From the NCBI RefSeq assembly GCF_000724545.1, contig NZ_JHBV01000042.1, positions 62,001-126,000 on the forward strand: 64,000 nucleotides of DNA, in the 5' to 3' direction. Both the position numbers and the translations under genes were made by a program. Below are positions 26,398 to 39,067 of the stretch, in pieces. Below the pieces are notes generated by a model, which was not told the origin of the DNA, ran no database searches, and worked only from the letters and a program-made list of their open reading frames with translations. Position 1 is the stretch's first letter. Each line of letters begins with the position of its first letter. Origin of the DNA: Aureispira sp. CCB-QB1. Lineage in GTDB: Bacteria; Bacteroidota; Bacteroidia; Chitinophagales; Saprospiraceae.

Positions 26398-27717
26398 TTA
26401 ATGAAACAATTGAGCTTGAAGGTAAAAGGTGAGTACGCCAGAGAAATAACCAACAATAGCAAGCCAAGCGATTCGCTTCATGTACCAAATGAAATCAATT
26501 TTTAGAATTCCCATGATGGCCACACCCGCAGCGGAACCAATAATTAAGGCGCTTCCTCCCGTTCCAGCACAGTATGCCAACAATTCCCAGAAGGAATGAT
26601 CCATTGGGTAGACATCTAGAGAGTACATACCCATTGCACCTGCAACTAGAGGGACATTATCAACAATAGAAGAAAGTAAGCCAATAAAAATGTTAATCAG
26701 GTATATGTTTCCAAAACTAGCATCTAGCAGATGGGCTAATTGTGCTAAGTGTCCTGCGGTTTGCAAGGCAGCAACCGCCAATAGAATGCCCAAGAAAAAT
26801 AAAACACTAGGGACATCTATTTTGGTTAGAACATTGACGATAGAAATTTTTTCTTTTGTTTGGTCTACTTTTTTGTGATTGAGTATCTCTGTAACCATCC
26901 AAAGAACTCCTAAGCCAAATAAAATTCCCATAAATGGAGGCAAATGAGTTAAGGTTTTAAAGATCGGTACAAAGAGCAATAGACTAATACCCAAAAAGAA
27001 AATTAACTGTTTTTCAAAATTATTGACGGGGATTGAATGGTGCTTGCCTTCTACTTGTGCTGGTCGAGTAATATGTCCTTTTAGTGTAAAAGAGACAATT
27101 GCAAGTGGTGCCAATAAAGCCACTAAACTTGGTAAAAATAATTTTAAGACGATATTCTGAGCAGATACTTGCCCTCCAATCCAAAGCATAATTGTCGTAA
27201 CATCTCCAATGGGAGACCATGCACCACCTGCATTGGCAGCAATGACAATAATGCCTGCAAAAAACCATAAGTCTTTTCGATCAGCAATTAGTTTTCGAAG
27301 CAAAGCAGCCATTACAATAGAAGTTGTTAAATTATCTAATGCAGCAGACAAAAAGAAGGTGAGTATTGACAAAATCCAAATGAGTTTGACTTTTTGTGTT
27401 GTTTGGATTTTATCGGTGATAATACTAAACCCTCCGTAACTATCGATCAACTCTACAATGGTCATTGCACCCAATAAAAAAAACAAGATGCTTGAAATTT
27501 CGCTGAGATGTTCTGCAAGTTGATGGTTGATATAATGTCCTAATGCTGCATGATTACCAACTTGGTCTATTAAAATGGTATCTGCCCCCAGTACCAAAAA
27601 TGTCCAACAAAGTACACCAATTAATAGAGCAGGAGCAGATTTGTCAATATGGATATTGTGTTCTAAAGCGATAGCTAGGTAGCCCAAAATGAAAATAATG
27701 GCTATTAATAGATACAT
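26398..27717 (-). CDS. nhaD: NhaD-type sodium:proton antiporter
   Basis: 439 residues with about 12 membrane helices. Recognised by FLSAALDNLTTSIVMAALL, IIVIAANAGGAWSPIGDVTTIMLWIGGQ and LLSSIVDNVPLVAGAMGMY, the paired DNLTT/DNVPL half-repeats of the ion transporter superfamily that carry the ion-binding Asp-Asn. It exports Na+ (or Li+) in exchange for H+, as expected in a marine or alkaline habitat. It lies 107 bases after a SulP transporter, whose bacterial relatives can depend on sodium, so the two may work together in ion or pH balance. Confidence 0.93.
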   Translation of the reverse strand: MYLLIAIIFILGYLAIALEHNIHIDKSAPALLIGVLCWTFLVLGADTILIDQVGNHAALGHYINHQLAEHLSEISSILFFLLGAMTIVELIDSYGGFSIITDKIQTTQKVKLIWILSILTFFLSAALDNLTTSIVMAALLRKLIADRKDLWFFAGIIVIAANAGGAWSPIGDVTTIMLWIGGQVSAQNIVLKLFLPSLVALLAPLAIVSFTLKGHITRPAQVEGKHHSIPVNNFEKQLIFFLGISLLLFVPIFKTLTHLPPFMGILFGLGVLWMVTEILNHKKVDQTKEKISIVNVLTKIDVPSVLFFLGILLAVAALQTAGHLAQLAHLLDASFGNIYLINIFIGLLSSIVDNVPLVAGAMGMYSLDVYPMDHSFWELLAYCAGTGGSALIIGSAAGVAIMGILKIDFIWYMKRIAWLAIVGYFSGVLTFYLQAQLFH

Positions 27718-27824
27718 AGGCTATTTTTTGATAAGTGAAAGAGAACAAAGGGCATAGGCTGTCTGGCATTTTTCTGTGAATAATTGAAAAATGCAATCAA
27801 CTGTTAGGTAGCCCAATCAACGAA

Positions 27825-29591
27825 TTATTGATGAATCAAGTGCATAGGTAGGCTAGGGTTAGTTTCTGGCGGAGTATTTCTATTTTTGAGTGCCGCCTCA
27901 AACAAACCATCAATTTCGCCTGTCACATGTTTACAATTGTATTGTTTGGCTAGATAAACCATACATTCATCTAAGTTTTTGAAGATTTCTTCTTCGTGGA
28001 TGTATTGGGGAATAATACCAACAATACGAAGTCGTTCTTCCACCTTGTCTTGAAGCCCTGTCAAGTAAACTTCAATACCTTTGTTTTCTAATAATAAAAT
28101 AGCTTCTTCCAAGACTAGTAGCCCCGTTTCATCCATAAAAGGAACATGATCTAAGCGCATGACAACTACTTCTACTGCATTTATTTGCTCTATTCGAGCC
28201 TTAAAGTCATCGGCAAAACCAAAAAACAAAGGACCTTCCAAGTGCTTAATGTAAACATTTTTGGCTAGAGCTTCAGGAAGCCCTTTCTCTTGCAAAATGT
28301 CCCCTAACAATCCCGCTTGATTAGATTTTAGAGTAGCATCGGACATATTTTTCATGAACATAATAAAGGAAATCATCGTGCCGATAGCTACGGCATCCAA
28401 TAAGTTGTCAAAAACTGTTACCAAGAGCGTGACAATAAGAATGATCGCATCGGATTTAGGGACTTTGGGTAATAATTGCAAGCCTTTTAAATCGATAATT
28501 CCAATTCCAATAGTTACTAAAATTCCAGCTAAAACAGCCATGGGGATGAATTGAACGTAATGCCCCAATCCTAAAACAATAACCAATAAAGCAAGACCTT
28601 TAAAGATGCCCGAAAGATTGGTTCTTCCTCCTGCACGAATATTGGTCACGGTGCCCATTGTAGCGCCTGCACCAGGTATTCCTCCAAATAAAGCAACAAT
28701 TAAATTCCCCAATCCTTGTCCTTTTAACTCTTTGTTGCCATTATGTTTTGTTTTGGTCAAGCTATCTGCAACAGTTGATGTAAGTAGCGTGTCGATTGTA
28801 CCTAATGCTGCTAGAGTAATAGCAGGAACCAAAACCAAACTCCAGTGCTGCATTTCTAAGCTAAGGAGTGTGCCAATTTGAAGTGGAGGAACGCCTGAAG
28901 GAATGGTGCCTATTCTAGGAACATCCATTGGGAAAATTAACGAAACGGCTGTCATGCCAATCAACGCAATTAAAATACTAGGTATTTTTTTGTTGATAAG
29001 TGGAAGGGCATAAATAGCTGCAATTGTTCCTGATCCTAATAATAGAGCAGAAGTATTTAAGTCTGCCAAAGGCGTTCCCAAATTGCTTAATATATTGATC
29101 ATACCTTTAGGAGAAGCATGTCCCAATAAAGGGAATAATTGAAGGATGATTATTATAATACCAATACCGCCCATAAATCCCGAAATAACAGGATAAGGCA
29201 TAAATTTTACAAGCTTGGCAATACCTAAAAAACCAAAAATAATTTGAAATATTCCTGCTAAAACAAAGGTTGCCATAATAATAGGCATGGCTAAGGTTAA
29301 ATCATCGTTTGTCGCAACCAAAGCCCCTGAAACGATTGTCGCTGCTACGACGGTCATTGGACCTGTAGGATCACTGAGAAGTGTTTTGGTTCCTCCGACA
29401 AATGCGGCAATAACAGCTAAAACAATAGCCGTATACAGCCCTGCTTCTGCCCCTAAACCTGATTGTATGCCAAATGCTAAGCCCATGGGCAATGCAATAA
29501 TGGCACCTGTTAAACCGCCTAAAAAATCTCCTTTTATATTGCTAAAATCAAAGTAACCTAAGATCGTTTTTTGTGTTTTATATTGACTCAT
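27825..29591 (-). CDS. SulP-family anion transporter with STAS domain
   Basis: 588 residues. The N-terminal membrane part (about 15-430) has the SulP signature FLGGLTGAIIALPMGLAFGIQSGLGAEAGLYTA and LSDPTGPMTVV, then GLGNLIVALFGGIPGAGATMGTVTN. A cytoplasmic STAS domain (about 440-560) contains VVVMRLDHVPFMDETGLLVLEEA. It imports an anion such as sulfate or bicarbonate. Neither sulfate-assimilation genes nor a carbonic anhydrase are adjacent, so the substrate stays open. The neighbouring NhaD antiporter would favour a sodium-coupled role. The gap 29592-29773 contains only a small hairpin. Confidence 0.9.
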   Translation of the reverse strand: MSQYKTQKTILGYFDFSNIKGDFLGGLTGAIIALPMGLAFGIQSGLGAEAGLYTAIVLAVIAAFVGGTKTLLSDPTGPMTVVAATIVSGALVATNDDLTLAMPIIMATFVLAGIFQIIFGFLGIAKLVKFMPYPVISGFMGGIGIIIIILQLFPLLGHASPKGMINILSNLGTPLADLNTSALLLGSGTIAAIYALPLINKKIPSILIALIGMTAVSLIFPMDVPRIGTIPSGVPPLQIGTLLSLEMQHWSLVLVPAITLAALGTIDTLLTSTVADSLTKTKHNGNKELKGQGLGNLIVALFGGIPGAGATMGTVTNIRAGGRTNLSGIFKGLALLVIVLGLGHYVQFIPMAVLAGILVTIGIGIIDLKGLQLLPKVPKSDAIILIVTLLVTVFDNLLDAVAIGTMISFIMFMKNMSDATLKSNQAGLLGDILQEKGLPEALAKNVYIKHLEGPLFFGFADDFKARIEQINAVEVVVMRLDHVPFMDETGLLVLEEAILLLENKGIEVYLTGLQDKVEERLRIVGIIPQYIHEEEIFKNLDECMVYLAKQYNCKHVTGEIDGLFEAALKNRNTPPETNPSLPMHLIHQ

Positions 29592-29773
29592 TTTATTGAT
29601 TGTTATAAATAGCTCGCTGACAATAGAAACCCTGTACTCTATTGTTTAGAGTATGAGCTACAAGTGTAAATAAAAATACTATAGAAGTATAAACTCCAAT
29701 CCTCAGGAAGGTTGGTGAGTATCAATGTTTTGTTGTGCTGTTGAGCACCGCTTATTGATAAAAAATAGAGAGG

Positions 29774-30181
29774 CTAACAATCAATTTTAAGGCAAGCAAA
29801 TAAGATGTATAAAGGAAGGTGTTTGGGAAAGTTGTTCGTATGTTGGGAAGCGACATCATTTCTACTGTAAATGTTGTGAACAAGGCATTGTTTCCCAAAA
29901 CAATTGAAAAAAGAAGCTAAAAGAGGAGGATATTCTGAAACCTCTTCCTCTATTTCTGCATCTTCGGAAGTATCTTCTTCTTGATTTTCCTCTTTTTCGT
30001 TTTCTTCTTCTTTACGAAACTGCTTTTCTTCGGTATCTTTTGGGCTTTTAGAGTGATTGTTATTTGCTACATAGTGCCCTTCAAGTTGTATGATAACTTG
30101 ATCTTTAATCTCTTGAGAAGAGAAACTTAGGAGCCCAATTAAGCAACAATAAAACCAAAGAAAATGAAAACGTGGTTTCAT
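29774..30181 (-). CDS. Secreted acidic protein of unknown function
   Basis: 135 residues. A signal-like N-terminus (FLWFYCCLIGLLSFSS) is followed by a strongly acidic middle (about 50-85, Glu and Asp with Lys, ending EIEEEVSEYPP). The C-terminal part has three Cys, in NCFGKQC and the last two residues DC. No family recognised. It may be a small periplasmic or lipoprotein-like product. It is divergent from the Crp-family gene at 30338, with a 156-base A/T-rich spacer. Confidence 0.5.
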   Translation of the reverse strand: MKPRFHFLWFYCCLIGLLSFSSQEIKDQVIIQLEGHYVANNNHSKSPKDTEEKQFRKEEENEKEENQEEDTSEDAEIEEEVSEYPPLLASFFNCFGKQCLVHNIYSRNDVASQHTNNFPKHLPLYILFACLKIDC

Positions 30182-30337
30182 AATTAAGTGAAAAAAAGTG
30201 AAGGGGAATAGTGGATTATATTCTAATCTTTTTCAAAAGTAGAGGAAGTCTCTGAAGAAAAGAACAGTAAAAGTTATATAAAAATGTGATTTTTGTTACA
30301 TTTAAATCATTGTTATCCTTTAAATTGATTTAATGCT

Positions 30338-31027
30338 TTGAATATTAAGAATTTAAATTTTGAGAGTGATAAAATTTTATCTTCCTTGTCCAAAAAAGAC
30401 CAAGCTTATTTTTTAAGTTTTTCTCAGCCTTTGTTTTTTAAAAAGGGAAAATTAATTTTTTATCAAGATGGAATGCCAACAGGTGTGTTTCTTATAAAAA
30501 GTGGGAAGGCAAAAATATACAAAACAGGTACTTATGGAAAAGATCAAATTTTTTACATTTATAAAAAAGGAGACTTATTTGGCTACCATGCCTTGCTTTG
30601 TAATGAGAATTATGAAGAATCGTGTGAGGCTATAGAAGACTGCGAGGTGTTGTTTGTTAATAAATATGATTTTAGATTATTGTTAGCAAAAATTCCCCAG
30701 ATTCAAACATTAATCATTCAAAATATCAGCCACGAATTTGGAGTATTGGTCAATACAATTGCTATTCTTGCGCAAAAAAATTTAAGAGAACGACTAGCCC
30801 TTTACCTAGTCGTCTTAAATGAACGTTATCAAAATGAAAATCAGAAACGTACTCAAATTGTGCTTCCAAGAGAGGATTTGGCAAATGTTATAGGAACAAC
30901 GAGAGAAAGTTTGGGGCGTTTATTAAAAGAGTTTAGAGAGGATAAGTTGATTAAAATTAATAAACGAGCAATAGAGATACTCAATCTAAAGAAAGTACAA
31001 GAGATTGCAAATGTAGACCCAGAGTAG
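30338..31027 (+). CDS. Crp/Fnr-family transcription regulator
   Basis: 229 residues from a TTG start at 30338; the nearest ATG (30333) is out of frame, and the next in-frame Met is at residue 45, inside the ligand domain. The cyclic-nucleotide-binding-like domain spans about 20-135 (FFKKGKLIFYQDGMPTGVFLIKSGKAKIY, GDLFGYHALL). A dimer helix follows, then a winged helix-turn-helix (REDLANVIGTTRESLGRLLKEFREDKLIKI). No Cys cluster for an Fnr iron-sulfur centre is seen, and effector binding is unknown. It ends one base before a convergent gene. Confidence 0.88.
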   Translation: MNIKNLNFESDKILSSLSKKDQAYFLSFSQPLFFKKGKLIFYQDGMPTGVFLIKSGKAKIYKTGTYGKDQIFYIYKKGDLFGYHALLCNENYEESCEAIEDCEVLFVNKYDFRLLLAKIPQIQTLIIQNISHEFGVLVNTIAILAQKNLRERLALYLVVLNERYQNENQKRTQIVLPREDLANVIGTTRESLGRLLKEFREDKLIKINKRAIEILNLKKVQEIANVDPE

Positions 31028-31028
31028 G

Positions 31029-31568
31029 CTATTTGGGGGCTTGTTGTAAAATTTTGATTACTTTTTTTGCTTTGACTTTAAAGGCAATAGAGTTTTTATC
31101 CAATTGATCATCAATAACAATGAGCAACTCTTCTTTTAGGTCGGGATATTTTAAAACCATACTAAGAAGAACTTCTAAACTGTAGACTTTTACAGCAACT
31201 TTTACCTTAGGATCTAAGACCCACTGAAATAGTTCATCCACAACCAAACCTTCTATTTCTTCAGGAACTCCAGCCAGCCATAACATCTTAGCAATGCTTC
31301 GTTTAATACCTGGGAACGTCCACTGATTGCGATGCGTAAAACAGTAAGTGACAATAGGGCGTACTTGAGTTGGTGCTTCTGCCAATAGATGCCCCAACAA
31401 CCAAGTAAAACGCATACCAATAGGATGTTCGGCATCTAGTATTTCCGTCAACTGAGTTAATTCTATTTGTTCTTTAATCAAATATGCGGTCCATTTTTGT
31501 CGGTTAGCATCAGAGCGATCATTAGCAAGGGAGGTTGTTAGGTCTTGTATAAGTTTGGGGTACATCAT
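31029..31568 (-). CDS. HEAT-like helical protein of unknown function
   Basis: 179 residues (ATG at 31568, with a second ATG at 31565), all-helical, with repeated Leu/Ile patterns that look like HEAT repeats (about 40-170: IGMRFTWLLGHLLAEAPTQVRPIVTYCF, KRSIAKMLWLAGVPEE, VKVAVKVYSLEVLLSMVLKYPDLKEELLIVI). No catalytic motif and no signal peptide. It is probably a cytoplasmic protein-binding scaffold. It is convergent with the Crp-family gene, one base apart. Confidence 0.65.
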   Translation of the reverse strand: MMYPKLIQDLTTSLANDRSDANRQKWTAYLIKEQIELTQLTEILDAEHPIGMRFTWLLGHLLAEAPTQVRPIVTYCFTHRNQWTFPGIKRSIAKMLWLAGVPEEIEGLVVDELFQWVLDPKVKVAVKVYSLEVLLSMVLKYPDLKEELLIVIDDQLDKNSIAFKVKAKKVIKILQQAPK

Positions 31569-31652
31569 TTATAACTTTAGAAGTAGATCTGTTTTGATAC
31601 TAATAAAAAATAAAAAACAAGATACATAATTTTAAACAATCCAAATATCCGA

Positions 31653-31683
31653 TTGATTTACTATTGAAGAATTCTTATCTTTG
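31653..31683 (+). promoter_or_regulatory. Promoter of the lipoprotein gene at 31700
   Basis: TTG (31653-31655), 20 bases, TATCTTTG (31676-31683). This is a match to the Bacteroidota promoter form. The start would be near 31688, leaving only about a dozen bases before the ATG. Confidence 0.6.
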
Positions 31684-31699
31684 TGGTAAAAAATAGCAT

Positions 31700-32545
31700 A
31701 TGAAAATTAGTTTATACGCAGTAGTTGCATGGCTACTATACATCGTTCTATTGGGGACAAGTTCTTGCAACTCTAGTAAAAATGTTGTTAAAACGAAATG
31801 GTATTCAGTAGACTCGACCATTGTGGTAGATGGTAAGATAGATGAATGGGAACGCCCTTTGATAGAATCCAATGCCTATACGGGAGTCCAATACAGTACT
31901 GGAAATGATGCCCAAAATTTTTACCTCTGTATTCGTATTAACGACAAAACAATTCAGCGTAGAATCATGGGATTAGGCATGTCTGTGTATTTGGACACCC
32001 TTGCCAAAAGAAAGGAAAAAATTGGCATTGGTTATCCACTTGCTCTGACACAGGAACAGCTAGAAACGATTTCTTTTCAAGCAGCCAAAGGAAATTTTAA
32101 AGTGGATGATCGAGCATTAGATGAAGCATACGCTACTGTTTGCCAAGAATTTGAATTGATTGGGTTTGTTGAAGAAGATCCAGAAGAGCGAATTCGAGTT
32201 AGTAACTTGGCATCTAAAGAATTAAAAACAGCAATAGGGTTTGATCATGTGGGGGCTATGTTGTGTGAATTTAAAATTCCACTCAATCAATTGTATTCAG
32301 GAAAAATGCAATACAATGAAATTCTTAGTATAGGAATAAAAGTCAATCAGCCAGCCCCTGATGCGGCAGACGATCCAGGGCTTTTTGGTGATCCATCAAG
32401 TAATAGCATTACAGGCAACAATCAATTGCAAAACCCATTGTTGCAAGGTGCGAACCCAGGAGGAGGGATGCAACAACCAAGACGAAGCTCCAATTCGAAC
32501 ATTGCGGGTATTTGGGCAAAGGTACAATTGAGTCAACCGAGGTAA
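31700..32545 (+). CDS. Lipoprotein with carbohydrate-binding-like (CBM9/DOMON) fold
   Basis: 281 residues. A lipoprotein signal ends LLGTSSC with the lipid Cys at 23. The mature start KWYSVDSTIVVDGKIDEWERPLIESNAYTGVQYSTGNDAQNFYLCIRINDK is the usual opening of CBM9-like domains (DGxxDEW, then a strand with NDAxNFYLCI). A Gly/Asn/Pro/Gln-rich stretch at about 225-265 is probably a disordered linker, before a closing strand GIWAKVQLSQPR. The ligand is unknown. It stands 130 bases upstream of the isocitrate dehydrogenase gene but is probably transcribed separately. Confidence 0.75.
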   Translation: MKISLYAVVAWLLYIVLLGTSSCNSSKNVVKTKWYSVDSTIVVDGKIDEWERPLIESNAYTGVQYSTGNDAQNFYLCIRINDKTIQRRIMGLGMSVYLDTLAKRKEKIGIGYPLALTQEQLETISFQAAKGNFKVDDRALDEAYATVCQEFELIGFVEEDPEERIRVSNLASKELKTAIGFDHVGAMLCEFKIPLNQLYSGKMQYNEILSIGIKVNQPAPDAADDPGLFGDPSSNSITGNNQLQNPLLQGANPGGGMQQPRRSSNSNIAGIWAKVQLSQPR

Positions 32546-32676
32546 GTTTTGGGATTTCTAATATTTTGAATAGCGATTCGTTTTTTCGACAAAAAATTGT
32601 AACTTCGCACGGGCTAATAAGCACCAAAAAATCAACAGTTAAATTGCAGTTATTTCGTAAGTAAAAACTCGCTTAA

Positions 32677-34929
<2,253 letters not shown>

Positions 34930-34971
34930 GTAGAAGTTTATAATAACATATATACTTAAATTAATAATAAA

Positions 34972-35010
34972 AGAAGCCATCCCAAATTTTGGGATGGCTT
35001 CTGTGTTTTG
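34972..35010 (+). terminator. Terminator after icd
   Basis: A long perfect inverted repeat AGAAGCCATCCCAAA/TTTGGGATGGCTTCT (34972-35002) is followed by GTGTTTTG. The 307-base gap to the next gene holds a -10-like TATTTTTG at 35179 but no matching -33 element. Confidence 0.85.
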
Positions 35011-35236
35011 TGACGAGGTTGAATCATAGACTGTTATTTTAAAAGGTTGATTTTTTGAATAAAATAAATTATCTTTTGACTAATTGCTTTTTATATATGA
35101 TTGAAAATCAAATGTGTTAAAGTGGGGATTTAACAATTAACTAATATTAAAGCAAGATTTTTTTACGTTTAAAAAGTGTATTTTTGTGCGCTTAAATGAT
35201 CGCCCTCATCCTTTTTACTGAAAATCATTATATAAA

Positions 35237-38200
35237 ATGAAAACAAAATTACAAGACCTAGCCCTATGTTTGTGCTTAGCCGTTACAGCATTGAGTTTGC
35301 AGGCACAAATTGCTTACCATGGATTTGAACAAAATGCTTCTGATACTTGGGGAGCTACTTTCTCAACCCCCGCTTGTACCAATGGTGGAGATATCTGGGA
35401 TTATTCTACGAACCTAAGCGGAATTGTTCCCTCTGCTGGCACCCAATTTTGGGGAGTACAAGACTTAGATGGTAACTGTGGTAGCTCTGCAGGAGAGACC
35501 ATTACTTTTGCAGATGTTAATGTTAGTAGTTTTACTGGTGTGACTATTAATTTTGATTACAATATTGTCGGTTATGATGGAGGAGATGATGTGTTTTATA
35601 CCGTTGTTCTCGATGGTACTCCGCAAACTCAAGTGCAACTAGTTACAGGAGCAACAGGAGGTTTTTCTACAGGTGGATATGTTACGGAAACCATTAATAT
35701 TCCCAACGGTACCAATACAGTTGGTCTAATTTTATTAGTAGACCAAAATGGTGGAAGCGACCGTGCTGGTTTTGATAACTTTATCCTAGATGGAACGGCA
35801 GTTGTTGCCTGTCCACATACTATTACGGGAGTAGCACCAAATTCTGGACCTGTCGGAACAGAAGTAACCATCACAGGAACAGGATTTACAGCTGGTTCAA
35901 CAGTAACTTTTAATGGAATAGCTGCTAGTGCTGTGCAATTTATAGATGCAACGACTATAATAGCTACTGTTCCCACTGGTTCAACAACAGGAGCTATTGT
36001 GGTAAGAGAAGCAGCTTGCAATGTAACGGCTGCGACTAGTTACACTCTTTTAAACCAAAGTGGTGCTTGTAGCTCAGTTTTTAGTGATATTATCATTAGT
36101 GAGGTATTTGATAATAATGGTGGCTCTTTGGGGTATGTTGAAATTTATAATGGAACAGGAGCAACGGTAGACTTAACAAATTATCAAATTGACCGTTATG
36201 GTGATTTGGCTTCAGGAACCGTTACACATTCGTACAACTTTCCAGCGACAGGAGTAGGATCTTCTATTGCTGATGGACAGGTTTTAGTTGGGCGTATTAA
36301 TAGTGGCGGCTCTGGGATCGAAGATTTTGATTTTGGAACAACAACAGCAGGTTTTAACGCTAATGATCGTCTAGAATTGATGTTTACCCCTACGAATACT
36401 TTAGTCGATGACTTCCACGATGCAGTAATTGGCGGAATCGGTTATGTATACAGAAGAAACAATACGATTACTGGTCCCAATCCTACATTTACAGCATCGG
36501 AATGGACTACCGCTACGACTGGCGATGAATCAGACTTAGGTGTTTTTAATGTAGCGGGGGGAACACCAACCATAACAACTCAACCTACTGATATTAGTGG
36601 TTGTGGCATTACTTTTTCTGTTAATGCAACAGCAGGTAATGGAGGTGCATTGACCTATCAATGGTTTTTTAATGAAAACGATGGGAGTGCCGTTAATTGG
36701 ACTGCTGTGAGTGGAGCTGCTTTTCCTGGTACAACTGTAGCGGGCGAAACGAGTAGTACACTATCAATCACAGGAAGTTTGACCAACTATGATGGTTATC
36801 AATTTTATTGTCAAGTAACAGAGAATGGAACTTGTAATGTTTTAACAGAGGCTGTACAGTTTACCTTAGCTGCACAGCGCTTTTTCCGTACCGTAGCGAA
36901 TGGAGATTGGACGAATACTAATACTTGGGAAATGGCTACCTCCGCAGCAGGACCGTGGTCACCAACTTGTGTTTATCCTTTATTTGACAATAGTGACTAT
37001 ATTCATATTTTAAATGGACATACCGTTAATATTGACCAAGATGTCGTTGTGGATGAAGTGGTGATTGAAGCAGGAGGAACGGTTTCTATTAATAACAACC
37101 GTTTATTTGCCTTTAATAATGGAACAGGAGTTGATTTGGAGGTGCAAGGAACTTTAATTGATAATGGTAATGGTGGTGGTGATGGTATGGATATGACAAC
37201 CAATAACGCTACTTGGTTATTAGGTGCAAATGGAGAGTTGATAAAAACGGGTTCTAGTGCCATTGCACAGTATAGAGATAACTATGAAGGCGGTATTGCC
37301 ACCATTCCTGCCACAGCAACATGGCGTTTCCGTCATAGTGGAAATAGTGGAACAATACCTGTTATTACTGTTGGTATGTTTTATCCTAATTTATATTTAG
37401 AGTCTACTAGTGGTAGCCATAGTTTTAATACAGCTGCCGAAGTATTTCAAGGAACGACAGGATTTATGACTGTAAAAGGAAATATGTATATCGGAAACAG
37501 TGGAACAGGTGCCGTAGACGTTTTTAATACCAATACCAGTACTACTCTAATGCAAATTTTAGGAGATTTAGTTATTGGAGGAAATGGTAGTACGGGGACT
37601 TCAAAAATTGAAAATAACCAAGGAGGAATTATTGGTACAGGTATAGAAGTATATGGAAACCTTCTAATCAATACAAATGGTCAATTGGACTTAGAAGATG
37701 GGACAGCCGCAGCAGATGGAATCGTAAGATTGCATGGAAATTGGACGGATTTGAACCCAGGCAATGGTTTTGAAGAAGGAGAAAGTACGATTGAGTTTGT
37801 TGGTACCACGAACCAAACAATTAATAAAGCTACCATCAGTGAAAACTTTTATAATGTAATCGTTAACAAGACTAATGGAACACTTCAGAACAATGCTAGT
37901 GACATGGTTATTGAAAATGATATGACCTTTACCAACGGTATTGTACTAACAACGGCAGCTTCTTATATTTTATTTGAAACAGCTGCAACAGCAACCAGTG
38001 CTTCTACTTTCAGTCATGTCGATGGTCCAGTTATAAAAGAAACAAGTGCGAGTGCTTTGACAACGTTTACTTATCCAACTGGCGATAATGGCGTTTATGG
38101 TGCGATAGGCATCGAAACAAGATTTAATACAGGAGAATTGTACATTGCAGAATATTTTTCTGTGGGATATGGTACTTATAATGTTAATACAACGGAATTA

Positions 38201-39031
38201 GATCATGTAAGTTCATTGGAGTATTGGACATTAGATGAGTTTGTAGGAGGAACGGGTGAAAACTTACGTGTTACATTACACTGGGGACCGCATAGTAACG
38301 TAATTTCTCCATCAAGTATTCGAGTGGGGCATTTCTTTACGCAAGCTCCAAGTGTTGTTGATCAATGGGAACGTGAAGGCGCTAGCCCCGTAATTACAGG
38401 GACAGCTGCTTCAGGAACAGTTACTTCTGATTATGTAACTTCTTTCAGTCCATTTACATTGGCAGATATAATTGCCCAGACTTCTTTGCCGCTAGAAATG
38501 TTGCGTTTTGAAGCAACAAAAGTAGAGCGTACAGCAGTATTAGAGTGGGAAGTTGCCAACGAAAAATCAGGAGATCGTTATTGCCTAGAACGTAGTGCTG
38601 ATGCTCAAAATTTTGAAACACTAGTTTGTTTTGATGCGACTAGCGACCAAGCAACAGCTTTGTATAGTTATATAGACGAAACGCCATTCACAGGGTACAA
38701 CTACTACAGAATACATCAAGTTGATTATACAGGAGTGTCGAATTATAGTATTACAAAGGCGTTGCAGTTCAATAAAGATAACATGGGGGTATGGATATAT
38801 CCTAACCCTGCGAGCGAGCAATTGACAATTGAGTTACCTATCTTAATGAAAGGTACTTATGCAGTTCAAGTAATTGATGCATTGGGACGTACTTTAATTG
38901 AATCTAAGATTGCAGAGGGAAATGCTATGAAGGTATTAAATACCGAGATTTTGGCATCAGGGGCTTATGTGTTAAGAATAGAAGCGCCTAATGGAAGTGT
39001 TCATACTCGTAAAATCACAATACGACATTAG
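35237..39031 (+). CDS. Giant secreted protein with T9SS sorting domain
   Basis: 1264 residues. A signal peptide (LCLAVTALSLQAQ) is followed by a beta-sandwich region (about 25-190), an IPT/TIG domain (about 195-275: ITGVAPNSGPVGTEVTITGTGF) and a lamin-tail-like domain (about 285-420: DIIISEVFDNNGGSLGYVEIYNGTGATVDLTNYQ). An Ig-like unit (about 445-545) and a large repeat-rich beta region with parallel-beta character (about 550-1000) come next. The last 80 residues are a type IX secretion C-terminal domain (VWIYPNPASEQLTIEL...YVLRIEAPNG...RKITIRH). It is carried across the outer membrane and anchored or released at the surface. Likely roles are adhesion or binding of outside polymers. No enzyme motif seen. 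Confidence 0.88.
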   Translation: MKTKLQDLALCLCLAVTALSLQAQIAYHGFEQNASDTWGATFSTPACTNGGDIWDYSTNLSGIVPSAGTQFWGVQDLDGNCGSSAGETITFADVNVSSFTGVTINFDYNIVGYDGGDDVFYTVVLDGTPQTQVQLVTGATGGFSTGGYVTETINIPNGTNTVGLILLVDQNGGSDRAGFDNFILDGTAVVACPHTITGVAPNSGPVGTEVTITGTGFTAGSTVTFNGIAASAVQFIDATTIIATVPTGSTTGAIVVREAACNVTAATSYTLLNQSGACSSVFSDIIISEVFDNNGGSLGYVEIYNGTGATVDLTNYQIDRYGDLASGTVTHSYNFPATGVGSSIADGQVLVGRINSGGSGIEDFDFGTTTAGFNANDRLELMFTPTNTLVDDFHDAVIGGIGYVYRRNNTITGPNPTFTASEWTTATTGDESDLGVFNVAGGTPTITTQPTDISGCGITFSVNATAGNGGALTYQWFFNENDGSAVNWTAVSGAAFPGTTVAGETSSTLSITGSLTNYDGYQFYCQVTENGTCNVLTEAVQFTLAAQRFFRTVANGDWTNTNTWEMATSAAGPWSPTCVYPLFDNSDYIHILNGHTVNIDQDVVVDEVVIEAGGTVSINNNRLFAFNNGTGVDLEVQGTLIDNGNGGGDGMDMTTNNATWLLGANGELIKTGSSAIAQYRDNYEGGIATIPATATWRFRHSGNSGTIPVITVGMFYPNLYLESTSGSHSFNTAAEVFQGTTGFMTVKGNMYIGNSGTGAVDVFNTNTSTTLMQILGDLVIGGNGSTGTSKIENNQGGIIGTGIEVYGNLLINTNGQLDLEDGTAAADGIVRLHGNWTDLNPGNGFEEGESTIEFVGTTNQTINKATISENFYNVIVNKTNGTLQNNASDMVIENDMTFTNGIVLTTAASYILFETAATATSASTFSHVDGPVIKETSASALTTFTYPTGDNGVYGAIGIETRFNTGELYIAEYFSVGYGTYNVNTTELDHVSSLEYWTLDEFVGGTGENLRVTLHWGPHSNVISPSSIRVGHFFTQAPSVVDQWEREGASPVITGTAASGTVTSDYVTSFSPFTLADIIAQTSLPLEMLRFEATKVERTAVLEWEVANEKSGDRYCLERSADAQNFETLVCFDATSDQATALYSYIDETPFTGYNYYRIHQVDYTGVSNYSITKALQFNKDNMGVWIYPNPASEQLTIELPILMKGTYAVQVIDALGRTLIESKIAEGNAMKVLNTEILASGAYVLRIEAPNGSVHTRKITIRH

Positions 39032-39067
39032 AAACTTCTGGAAATAACCAGTAGATATAATTTTGCG